From NCBI GenBank assembly GCA_948470475.1, contig OX419335.1, forward strand, positions 39,893,594-39,957,593: DNA of 64,000 nucleotides, in the 5' to 3' direction. The position numbers and the translations under genes were made by a program. Source of the stretch: Galaxea fascicularis (lineage: Eukaryota > Cnidaria > Anthozoa > Scleractinia > Euphylliidae). The notes below the pieces were generated by a model. It was not told the DNA's origin and searched no databases. It was given only the letters and a program-made list of their open reading frames with translations. Each line of letters starts with the position of its first letter. The stretch's first letter is position 1. Shown here in pieces: positions 32,007-41,186 of this stretch.

Positions 32007-32023
32007 CGGGGAGTCGAACCCCG
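32007..32023 (-). promoter_or_regulatory. T-arm-like hairpin in element A 3' UTR
   Basis: Stem CGGGG / CCCCG with loop TTCGACT on the minus strand. It is equivalent to the hairpin at 26362-26378 of element B, with several compensatory pairs. Confidence 0.65.
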
Positions 32024-32215
32024 CCTCCTCAGACTTTAAGGCACGTAACGGACACAGACATAAAGACATTACAAGGGATCACTAAAACCAGGAGTACAAC
32101 CAATAAAGGAGACCCCTAAGCAAAAGTGACACCCCACACAAGGACAAGACTAGTGAGAGACAACTTAGTGCCCTCTACAAGAGGACACCTCGAAGTCAAA
32201 CACTCACACACAACA

Positions 32216-33446
32216 TTAACGCGGTGGCGTGAGAAGCTCCAACATTTTCGCATACTCCTCCGGAGTCCAATCATACGCCTCCAAGAGGTCGTTGAAGTCC
32301 TGCTGAGGAATGACGAGGGGACCAGGACTAGGGAACGGGGACGGGAGCCTCTGATCCGACAGCCGGCGGGGCGGGGATGGACGAACCGCTGCAGACTGAG
32401 GAGGAGAGGCCACTGGAGGCGCAGGTGACTCCGAAGAGGGCTGCTGGCCACACTGCTGCTGGTCCGGGGACGGAGCAGGTGACTGAACCTCCACAACCAT
32501 GGTCTTCGGCGAGGGTGATTCATCACCCAATGACTGGGGTGCCGGGGTTGGCCTCCTCTTCCTATTGTTCCTCGAGGAACGCGGAGCATCAATGACTACC
32601 ACCGGGGCAGCAGCAATGACCTCCTCATCCCCGGAACACAAATCACTGGAAGCCTCAACAGCAGACCCCGAAAGGGACACCTCCCTGGGCGAACCCGAAT
32701 CAGTGACCCCCGAGGCAACTGAGGGGCTCTCGGCAACCTCCATTGCGGAAGCTTCTCCAGGGGGACTGGAGTTAGCAACCTCCACAGGAGCCACAGGGCC
32801 AGGGGCCACAGGCTCGGCCGGAGCCAGAGCCCGACTGCGGGGCCTGTTCGGAGGACCGCTCCAGGCCTGCCTACACTCACGTGCGACATGCCCGGGCTGG
32901 CGACAGCGACGACAAACCCCATTCAACGGGCAATCACGGGCTTGGTGGCCAGGAGTCCGGCAGATGGGGCACCACAGCGGCTGGCGACGATACCACGTTC
33001 GGCAGTCATAACTAGCGATCCTGAACAACGGAGGGATATCCTTCACCAAAGACATCTTTACGACTAAAGAGCTGTCCAAGAGTCCCGGGAAGGCCCGATG
33101 CTCCGACCTGGTGATGGAGTGGACCTCACCAAAGGTTGCGAGAGCGGACCGTATAGTGCCATCCGGAACTTCACTAGGAAGATCCCGGACATTTGGACCG
33201 CTGATCAACAGGTGTTAAACGGATGGGATGACAATCGAACTTGAGACCCTCCGACAGGACCCGGTCGCAAGACACAGAATCCTTGAAGGTCAAACGAACA
33301 GCACCATGTCATAGGAACTGGACGGCCACAAGGTTCGGTCGACCAAGCATCTGCAAGAGACGAGGGAGGACGACATCTGGACCATTGTGGTAATAGACTT
33401 CTGTCGGGAAAAACGCCACCAAACTGTTTGGGCACTCTACAGACAT
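32216..33446 (-). pseudogene. Element A ORF1, broken
   Basis: Reading starts at 33446 (MSVECPNSLVAFFPTE) and meets a TGA in frame near 33310, then reads on to about 33215. There a frameshift leads into LISGPNVRDLPSEVPDGTIR. Two knuckles follow, CPICRTPGHQARDC and CRRCRQPGHVAREC, then a Pro/Ser-rich tail ending at 32216 (EEYAKMLELLTPPR). It resembles the ORF1 of B in having two knuckles, but is more GC-rich and clearly diverged. Confidence 0.75.
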
Positions 33447-33641
33447 GTTAAGACCTGAAGAGCGCAGTAGATCACTGGATAAAGGTCACTAACGCACAAG
33501 GCCCGGAATCCAACTAGGGAGACAAGGCCCGACAAAAGCGACAGAAAAAAGCGTACCACAAGCGTCAAAAGGCGTACCCAATAAGCGACATGGATCAAGT
33601 CTCTCGACTTTTAACGATCCAGACACTTGCCTTAAACGGTT

Positions 33642-33660
33642 TCCCGCATCAGGTAAGTAT
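33642..33660 (-). pseudogene. U1: U1 snRNA 5' end (nt 1-19) with its promoter
   Basis: The minus strand reads ATACTTACCTGATGCGGGA, U1 nt 1-19 with one change, followed by element A. The upstream spacer (33661-33875) is nearly identical to that of the intact U1 gene, so the promoter is in place ahead of the A-B insertions. The rest of this U1 lies at 26101-26243. Confidence 0.92.
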
Positions 33661-33875
33661 GAGTTGTTGGCGACCATCTCCCACAGAAGAACTGTCTAAC
33701 CCTCATATGCCTTGTGGTAACGGCCCTCAGGTCCGGCCACAGAGGTCGTCTTTCAATGCTTCAGCTCGCCACTTGTACTGTCTAACCTGCTAGCAAGAAA
33801 TAAAAACACATGGCCAAGGTTTGATGTTTAGTTAGTTTCTTTTTTTTTCAATTGAATATTTCTTCCCCAAGGGGA
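33661..33875 (-). promoter_or_regulatory. U2-U1 spacer with U1 promoter
   Basis: This is nearly the same 215-base spacer as in the intact unit at 63248-63461. It holds the U2 3' flank (CAATTGAAAAAAAAG) and the U1 upstream region with CATATGAGGGTTAGACAG at about -49 to -32. Confidence 0.8.
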
Positions 33876-34025
33876 AGTGGGCCGCACTCGGCGGTAGTGC
33901 TATACCGAGGCAACCTGTGGCTGGGATGCGGCAAGCCTCTTTTCCACAGCCCAATCCCAAAAATCAGTTTAATATATGAGCTGCTCAATGAGCAGCGTAT
34001 CAGATATTAAGCTGATAAGAACAGA
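33876..34025 (-). pseudogene. U2: U2 snRNA 3' part (nt 39-188)
   Basis: This is the downstream part of another U2 gene, starting at nt 39 next to the 3' end of element H. It is nearly identical to the intact gene. No 5' part lies nearby. The nearest unmatched U2 5' part in the window is at 61589-61613. Confidence 0.92.
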
Positions 34026-34755
34026 TTTTTTAGTATGTGAAATGGTTTATTGTAACCCAAATCAACTATTTACAGGATAAAAAACAATAAAAGAACGAAC
34101 GCTACACTACACTAAACTACCTAGGATTACAAGTTATAAAACCGGAGTAAGCGGAACGAAATACCAGATAAAACAAATTCCCCAAATAGTGTCCCTGATG
34201 GGGGAGCAAAGCGGAGTCGTCTATTAAGAGTCCTTGATTAAAAAGTATGACATCCACGAACAGCGCACAGTAATAATAACGAGATAAAAACCTAGGTAGT
34301 AAAATGAAAATTGACAAGACCATTCTGTACGGTGCAGAAGCCAGGGAGAACCCACAGAGCAGCATAACTAGATTCTGACAAACGGAAAAAATCAATGTAA
34401 ATACGCCTCTTGATGTCACTAGAAATATATCGAATAAGAGCCCTGTGATCCTCATGCCCATTATGAAAGGTGGCCTTGTTTCAAAAGAACCACACACCAT
34501 ACAAAATAGTCTTGACGATGTAGCATGCAAGTCTGGCTCTTTTTTCATCACAGGAGGGCCAGAGGAAAAAGAAAACGAATGACAGATTGCATATAAAAGC
34601 GCAGCCCAGAATGAGAGAAAGGAACGGTGAGAAATGGGTCCATACTCTATAAACACGGGGGCAAAACAAAAAGCAATGATCAATGGTCTCCTGCCTGGGA
34701 CAAGAGGCACAAGACGACGAATCAATATAACCCCAATTTCGAAGAGAACAAGAAA
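34026..34755 (-). mobile_element. Element H: 3' end of a D-type U2-inserted retrotransposon
   Basis: H holds the end of an ORF2 like that of D: NWGYIDSSSCASCPRQETID, HCFLFCPRVYRVWTHF and FFFLWPS. A frameshift near 34490 precedes FRNKATFHNG, and the reading ends near 34290. An AT-rich 3' UTR follows, ending CACATACTAAAAAA directly at U2 nt 39. Its 3' UTR lacks the hairpin repeats of C, E and F. The upper end is cut at about 34750, where the duplicated non-array sequence begins. Confidence 0.8.
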
Positions 34756-35146
34756 TTCTCAGAATTTTCAAGCGGCCGTTTTTGCCATTTGGACTGCATT
34801 TATCCTTAGGATGTAGTTTAGGTCGGTTGTAATTTAAAATTTTGAGTAAACACTTCTGTCCAAGACACTTTTAGTAGCGTGATGCGCGACGATTAACTTG
34901 TTACGCAATTCGGCCAATGTCTTACAAATAGACTAAATCGCAATCATTAAGGCCTGATATAATCAGTTTCTTCTTGGATCGGTTCGATAGATTTTTCTTC
35001 GGTTTAATTTATGAAAGAATTGCTTTACGGTTCGGTGTCTGTCCATTTCATCTGTGGACTCTAGGAAAAACCCCTATTTTTTCTGAACAAGTGCGTGAGC
35101 CGAAAGGTTACAAAAAGTAAATTTTCACCTCATTAGTTATTCATAG

Positions 35147-35222
35147 AGGGCTTGGCCGTAAGGTACGTCTTTCCCCTACCGATCAGGAAGTCCCGGGTTC
35201 AATTCCTAGCAACGGCAACCCT
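35147..35222 (+). repeat. tRNA-like sequence (copy 1)
   Basis: The block has TGGCCGTAAGG (A-box-like) and GGTTCAATTCC (B-box-like) 40-50 bases apart, with CTACCGATCAGGAAG between them. It looks like a degraded tRNA-derived SINE head rather than a functional tRNA. The same block recurs at 36607-36682. Confidence 0.4.
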
Positions 35223-36055
35223 GTTTGGTTTTTCTTTTTTCTTTTTCTTTTTGTTCTGCGTTTTTTAAAGTATTAGTTTGACTAATCGTTGAGCTTTAGA
35301 GCGATTTTTCAATTTTACATGGAGATACAATGGGTATTTAGTAGAAACAAACTGCCGAAACACCAAATTACCGGCCTTTCGATTTCTTTGATAAGTCGGG
35401 GAAATCGACGATTTAATCACATCCAGGTTATGATGTTTTCATCAAGATGTGTTGAACGATTCCCTAGACGTTTATAGTTTTCTTAAAATCAAGCTGCATT
35501 TTACGCAGGCCATACGACGCGCTCTGTGGCTGTCGGCTTTGCGTGACTATCAACTTGTTACGTGACACGAATATTGCACCATCATTTCAGATCATTTCGA
35601 GTACTCGGTTCGGGTGTAATTCTCGAAGAGGATTTGGCCGTTGTGTTACAGATCAACTACATGACAATCACAAAGGCTCGATATAATTCATTTTAAGTCC
35701 GTGGATAGGTTCTATAGATTTTTTTTCGATATGAAAGAATTACTTTGCGGTTCGGTGTTTGCCCAAACCTCTGGGGAATTTCACCGCTAATCAGATTCAG
35801 AGGTAAAGATTGCATCATCATTTCAAGTCCGTGGTTTGTGTTGTTTACTGCTGAAGTTTAAAGGCAACAAAGGTCTTGGGAATCATTTAACATATCCTTA
35901 TGATAATATCGTAGTTTAGATCAGATAAATTCTTTGGTTTTCTAGAAGTTGTCAATCCCCTATCTCGAGTAAACACAAAGGATATTTGTTTGCGTGAGAA
36001 ACCGGATGCGTGACTGCCATGTCTTATGTACTGTAAAATCAACGTAATCACTTGA

Positions 36056-36146
36056 CCGATGTCTGAGTGGCGCAAGTGATAAGCGCACAGGGTGAACTTT
36101 TGATCTGAGATCCCGAGGTCGCGCGATCAAATCTCAGTGCAGGCAA
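36056..36146 (+). repeat. tRNA-like sequence with long variable part
   Basis: GTCTGAGTGGCGCAAGTGAT resembles the D-arm side of a Ser/Leu-type tRNA. GGTCGCGCGATCAAATCTC resembles a B box. The arms do not pair well, so it is more likely a tRNA pseudogene or SINE head. It lies at the junction between the two tandem copies. Confidence 0.3.
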
Positions 36147-36606
36147 AAAAAAATTCTTGCAGCTCTGGCCGAGAGGGACCCGGGCCTCACGACGGACACG
36201 ACAAATAAAACAAGAAATTCTCAGAATTTTCCAGCGGCCGTTTTTGCCATTTGGACCGCCTTTATCCATAGGATGTAGTTTAGGTCGGTTGTAATTTAAA
36301 ATTTTGAGTAAACAGTTCTGTCCAAGACACTTTTAGTAGCGTGATGAGCGACGATTAACTTGCTACGCAATTCGGCCAATGTCTTACAAATAGACTAGAT
36401 CGCAATCATTAAGAATGGTATAATCAGTTTCACCTTGGATCGGCTCGATAGATCTGTCTTCGATTTAATTTATGAAAGAATTACTTTACGGTACGGAGTC
36501 TGTCCATTTCATTTCTGATTTCTGGGCAAAAGTCCTACTTTTTCTGAACCAGTGCGCGAGCAGAATGGTTATAAAATTTAAATTTTCACCTCATTACTTA
36601 TTCATA

Positions 36607-36682
36607 GAGGGCTTGGCCGTAAGGTACGTCTTTCCCCTACCGATCAGGAAGTCCCAGGTTCAACTCCTAGCAACGGCAACCC
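36607..36682 (+). repeat. tRNA-like sequence (copy 2)
   Basis: This is the second copy of the block at 35147-35222, with small differences (CCCAGGTTCAACTCC in place of CCCGGGTTCAATTCC). Confidence 0.4.
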
Positions 36683-37512
36683 TTTCTTTGGTTTTTCTTT
36701 TTTCTTTTTGTTCTGCGTTTTTTTAAAGTATTAGTTTAACTAATCGTTGAGCTTAAGAGCGATTTTTCAATTTTACATGGAGATTCAATGGGTATTTAGT
36801 AGAAACAAAGTGCCGAAACACCAAATGACCGGCTTTTCAATTTGTTTGATAACTCGGGTAAATCAACGATTTAATCACAGCTAGGTTATGATATTTTCAT
36901 CAAGATGTGCTGTGCGATTCTCTAGACCTTTATATTTTTCTTAAAATCAAGCTGCATTTTACGCAGGCCATACAACGCGTTCTTTGCGTGACTATCAACT
37001 TGTTACGTTACACAAAATATTGCACCATCATTTCAGGTCATTTCAAGTACTCGGTTCGGGTGTAATTCTCGAAGAGGGTTTGGCCATTGTGTTACAGATC
37101 AGTTATATGACAATCACAAAGGCCCGATATAATCGATTTTAAGTCCGTGGATAGGTTCCATAGATTTTTTTTTGATGTGAAAGAATTACTTTGCGGTTCG
37201 GTGTTTGCCCAAACGTTTGGGGAATTTGCCCGCTAACCACATTCAGAGGTAAGGATGGCACCATCATTTCAAGTGCGTGGTTCGTGTTGTTGACAGCTGA
37301 AGTTGGAAGGCAACAAAGGTCTCGGGAATCGCTTAGCATATCCTTATGATAATATCGTAGTTTAGATCAGATAAATTCATCGATTTTCTGGAATTTGTCA
37401 ACCTTTTTCGAGTAAACAGAAAGGATATTTTTTTATGTGACTAACCGGATGCGTGACCGCTATGCTTTAGGTACTGTTAAATTATCAGTGATACTTACTC
37501 GTTGTTTAAAGC

Positions 37513-37793
37513 CTGGTTTTCACTAGCGACGCAAGCATAAGCGCAAGCACAAGAGCACTTATTTCACCGTGAAAATGACTTCAACGCAAGCATAAGCATA
37601 AGCGCAAGCACAAGGATCAAAATATTTCCTTTTTTTGTGCTTGCGCTTGCGTCCGTAGTGAAAACCAGACTTGACAAATAAGTGGATTCGTTCCTCTTAT
37701 GTTTCTGCTTATGCTTATGCTTTTGTTACTGCCATTTTCACTTGCGCTTGTGCTTATGTTTGCGCTTATGCTTGCGTCGCTAGTGAAAACCAG
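37513..37793. mobile_element. MITE with long inverted repeats (copy 1, left of Tigger)
   Basis: The ends are CTGGTTTTCACTAGCGACGC and its reverse complement. The interior is built of short GCATAAGCGCAAGCACAAG-like repeats in both directions around CAGACTTGACAAATAAGTGG. There is no coding capacity. The left flank has TTAA just outside, so a TTAA-type target is possible. Confidence 0.75.
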
Positions 37794-38228
37794 TGGCGCA
37801 AGCCGCTAAGCGATGGCAGCTTAAAAAAAGGGTATTACAGTCAACTCTCGTTATAACGGACACCCTCGGGACCGGCGTTTAGTGTCCGTAATAGCGAGAG
37901 TCCGTAATAGCGGGGTACGGAAATAAAAGTGCCATTAAAGGGTGCTGAGTTAATATACACTATACCAGTGGGGTAATTTTATATCTTTAATGTGTTAAAT
38001 GTGCCAAGTATACGATAAACACCACATTTAACGATACGGTCCTTCAATTGCCGTTCCGAATAAAAACGTAACAACGTGAACTGAAACTGAAATATTAATT
38101 TAAAAAAATTATCAAACTCGGTCTATTTGAAACAGTAACTGTCCCCTGCAGTTCACTGTGCAGACTGTCATCAACTGAAAAGAAACCTGGCCAAACGTCA
38201 GGCTGTTTAAGTCAGATATCACATGCTT

Positions 38229-39846
38229 TTATTTCTTCTTAAAATAGTCATCCAGCGTGCTTTGATGCTTTCTTCGTTTGACAGCAGTTTCACTGACTTT
38301 ATCACCAAGACTACTAAAATCACTTGCCAGTGAGACTTGCCCATGCTGTACAAGGAAACGCTGTATTTCTTGAACACTGGCAACAACTTCTGCAAAGCTT
38401 TTTAGAGTGGAAGTCTGTGGGCAAGCCGCGGATGAACTTTCACTCTCTTCGTTTTCACTCCCACTTTCGCCATCATCTTCAATCACAATTTCTTGACTCT
38501 GGTTACTGATTGAGTTCAGAAGCTGCTGTTCGTTGCAAATGCTATAACAGACTGGTAATTCGTCTTCTGATCGGATCAATGTCTCGGTGTTAATACCACA
38601 GCTAGGTGCAGCCTGTTCAATCAGATCCTGAAGTTCTGTGTCCAGGTCATTAAAAGGGTCGCCTTCATCGTCTACTTCTGCAACGTCAGCTGATATTCCA
38701 CCAGCAGCAAAGCACTTGCTTATTGTTGAAGCCTCGACTTTGGACCATGCAGTTGCCATCCAGTTCATGGCTTGCAGAACATCGAGGGTTTTAGCGATGT
38801 CACTTGCGCTGTTTTCCTCCGAAGCCAGGGTGATAACATGCCTTAACAGTAACTTCTTGTAGTGTACCTTAAAGTTCTGGATTACGCTGGATTAAGTCTA
38901 GGGGTTGAAGTTTTGACGTGCAATTTACAGGAAAAAACACAAGTTTGACATTGGAGTAACGGCCTTTAAGGTCATACGGGTGGCAACCAGCAGAGTCCAG
39001 AAAAAGCAATATTGACCTGTTTTTGCTTTTGAAGAAGCTGTTCAATTGACTTAGAATCTTGTGGAGGAGATCTGACGTCATCCATGCCTTGGCTTGATTG
39101 AAATATTCGCAAGGCAGATCATTTCTATTGACATTTTTTAGGCACCTTGGATTTGCGTACTTTCCAATGACAATGGGCTTTCTCCTTTCCCCTGTTGCAG
39201 AAACCAGCAAGGCGGCAGTTAAGCGTTCCTTTGATTTCTTGCCACCCTTGCATTTTTTGGCTTTCTCTGAAAGGCTCTTGTCGGGTAAGGCACGAAACAG
39301 GAAGCCGGTTTCATCCAGGTTCCAAATGTCTGTCGGGTCATAACCAGAAATAATGGATCCCAGACGCTCTTTCCACGAAGCTACTGTATCTTCTGAGACG
39401 TCCGCTGATTCTCCACAAACTTTGTGCTGGGAAAGATTATGTCGCTCTTTAAACCTTGTGAGCCAACCACTTGATGCCTTGAAATCAGAGTAACCAAGAT
39501 GCTCTGCTGCCTTTTGGGCAAACTCTTGGATCATGGGGCCGTCAACTGGTACATGCTGGTCGTTTTTCTTCTTAAACCATTCCCAAACAGAATCGTTTAG
39601 GTCCGAGTACTGGGAAGTACGATTTCGCTTTCTTGCTATAGGCAGCCCTCTTTCATACTCTTCTCTTATTTTTTCTTTATTCTTAAGAATGTTGCTTACT
39701 TGGGTTTTTCCACACGCATACTTTTCAGCAAGTTGACGTACGGAGCTATTTCCTCCCTCGTGTTCTTCTACTATTTTGAAACGCTGATCCAAAGACAGCT
39801 CATTCCTCGGTTTTTTTGATTTCTTACTGGAATTCCGCTCTGACAT
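38229..39846 (-). pseudogene. Tigger/pogo transposase, one frameshift
   Basis: The transposase cuts and joins DNA at TA sites. Residues 13-65 form a CENP-B/psq-like helix-turn-helix (LSLDQRFKIVEEHEGG, SVRQLAEKYACGKTQVSNIL). Residues 80-150 fit the second CENP-B-type DNA-binding domain. The DDE_1 catalytic core has D178 (IWNLDETGF), D284 (LFLDSAGCHP) and D317 (KLQPLD). At about 38885 the frame shifts, and VIQNFKVHYKKLLLRHV continues in the other frame. The C-terminus is acidic and ends in QSTLDDYFKKK (about 38260), a good PCNA-interacting (PIP) box, which is known for pogo transposase. The single frameshift makes this copy probably inactive, unless it is an assembly error. Confidence 0.88.
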
Positions 39847-40070
39847 GACAAAAGGTACATGAAAATCCTGAAAACTCGTTCAACTGCAGTCAACTCGATG
39901 AAATGACCAAAGCACATGGCACATGGCTCGTGAAATAGTTTTCTGAAACCGGAAATTACGTTTCGCAATGCGAACACACGCTGTTAACGCAGTGAAAGTA
40001 CATTTTGTAACACGCATTCATCATAACTCGCAAGACTTGCAATTCGTGAACAGCACATTATTAATACATC

Positions 40071-40526
40071 ATGGCAGAACAACGTACTAATGAGGAATGC
40101 AAGCGATATTTTTCTTGGATGAGAGGTCATCACGCTTACAAAGATGTATTTGAGTCTGAAATTAACAAGCAATTGACACTTCAGCGAGAACCAGAAAATG
40201 CAAAAGATAGATTTGCTGTGGCCGTAACAGAAGAAAATGGACGCATTGTAGGACACATTCCTCTGGGGCTGTCGAAAATTGTGTCGTGCTTTCTGAAAAG
40301 GGACAACCACAGAGGGTTGTCTATAATCTGCGGGAAGAGGATTAACAGAGGTGGCGGTCTAGGGCTTGAGATTCCAGTCATTTATGAATTGTATGGTGAC
40401 CAAGCATATCTTGAAAGACTGGACGTGTTGATCAACAGCAGCGAGAGTGCCAGAAAGTCGTTGAGAAAGGAGGACGAGGGCTTAGCGACTGAAGAGCCTA
40501 AAAGGAAAAGGCGCAAGCTGAAGTAA
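40071..40526 (+). CDS. HIRAN-like-domain protein inside the Tigger element, 151 aa
   Basis: The intact ORF begins MAEQRTNEECKRYFSWMRGH. It contains QREPENAKDRFAVAV, then GRIVGHIPLGLSKIVSCFL, a pattern seen in HIRAN domains (EP-x-N-x2-D-x2-A-hydrophobic-x-V, then G-x2-V-G-h-I-P). HIRAN domains bind 3' ends of single-stranded DNA in helicases such as HLTF. The C-terminus is basic (EEPKRKRRKLK) and looks like a nuclear localisation signal. It is divergent from the transposase and within the terminal repeats, so it travels with the element. Alternatively it could be a captured host gene. Its assignment to HIRAN rests on the visible pattern only. Confidence 0.65.
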   Translation: MAEQRTNEECKRYFSWMRGHHAYKDVFESEINKQLTLQREPENAKDRFAVAVTEENGRIVGHIPLGLSKIVSCFLKRDNHRGLSIICGKRINRGGGLGLEIPVIYELYGDQAYLERLDVLINSSESARKSLRKEDEGLATEEPKRKRRKLK

Positions 40527-40894
40527 AGAAACCAAAAAGTCTACATGACAAAAGTCTGACCGGCCGAACGAGAAAATAAACTTTCCAGACTATTTTGAAG
40601 TGTGCGTTGACAAATGAAGAAGAACAGACTGCCATTTTACGTAATGATGTTACATGAGAACTTTTTAGTGTCCGCTTCATCGAGAGTGAAAACAATAAAA
40701 TTGTTATGTTGGTACCACAAAAGTGTCCGTAATTCCGTAATAGCGAGAGTCCGTAATAGCGGGAGTTGTTTTCAGTCAAACCTCTATAGCTTTCGCCGGG
40801 GATCTGAAATTTGTCCGTAATAGCGAGCGTCCGTAATAGCGGGGTGTCCGCAAGGCGAGAGTTGACTGTACTAGAAGTGGCACGTCGTTAAAGC

Positions 40895-41163
40895 CTGGTT
40901 TTCACTAGCGACACAAGCATAAGCGCAAGCACAAGAGCACTTATTTCACCGTGAAAACGACTTCAACGCAAGCATAAGCATAAGCGCAAGGGCAAGCACA
41001 AGGATCAAAATTTTTCCTTTTCTTGTGCTTGCGCTTGTGCTTGCGTCCGTAGTAAAAACCAGACTTGACAAATAAGTGGATTCGTTCCTCTTATGTTTCT
41101 GCTGTTTTCACTTGCGCTTGTGCTTATGTTTGCGTTTATGCTTGCGTCGCTAGTGAAAACCAG
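40895..41163. mobile_element. MITE with long inverted repeats (copy 2, right of Tigger)
   Basis: This is a close relative of the MITE at 37513-37793 in the same orientation. It has the same internal block CAGACTTGACAAATAAGTGG and is slightly shorter because an internal repeat is missing. The ends read GCCTGGTTTTCACT and AGTGAAAACCAGGC, with TTAA on both sides. Confidence 0.75.
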
Positions 41164-41186
41164 GCTTAAGCGACAGCCGCTTAACA

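Larger units (their letters stand above)
31878..33641 (-). mobile_element. Element A: U1-targeted, ORF1-only non-autonomous retrotransposon (1,764 bp)
   Basis: A starts directly after U1 nt 19 (33642) and ends directly before U1 nt 3 (31877), with a 17-bp target copy on each side. It has a 5' leader, a broken ORF1 and a 338-base 3' UTR, but no ORF2. Its 5' end (AACCGTTTAAGG) and its 3' UTR match B: one small hairpin repeat at about 32090-32118, a T-arm-like hairpin, an ATTGCAC hairpin and the common end GCCTTAAAYACAA. It is a diverged relative of B and needs proteins in trans. Confidence 0.85.
34750..37497. repeat. Diverged tandem duplication (two copies of about 1.3-1.45 kb)
   Basis: Copy 1 is about 34750-36207 and copy 2 about 36208-37497. 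Shared blocks appear in order: CAAGAAATTCTCAGAATTTT, GTAGTTTAGGTCGGTTGTAA, the CTTGGCCGTAAGGTACG block with a tRNA-like B box, CATTTTACGCAGGCCATAC, and TTTGCCCAAAC near the end. The identity looks high but clearly below 100 per cent. I see no protein gene in it. Copy 1 abuts element H. Confidence 0.8.
37838..40868. mobile_element. Tigger/pogo-type DNA transposon (3,031 bp) with two genes
   Basis: Both ends have CAGTCAACTCTCG as terminal inverted repeat and are flanked by TA (37836-37837 and 40869-40870), as expected for the pogo group of Tc1/mariner. Inside the ends are repeated subterminal blocks of the form GTCCGTAATAGCG. On the minus strand lies a Tigger-like transposase with one frameshift. 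On the plus strand, starting 225 bases from the transposase start and transcribed the other way, lies an intact ORF with a HIRAN-like domain. Confidence 0.9.

Noticed and set aside
32126..33011. Plus-strand open frames opposite element A
   Set aside because: They are antisense shadows of the GC-rich ORF1 of element A.
37540..37760. Hexamer-like repeats taken as satellite or telomere-like DNA
   Set aside because: They lie within inverted-repeat MITEs and run in both directions. They form no tandem array.
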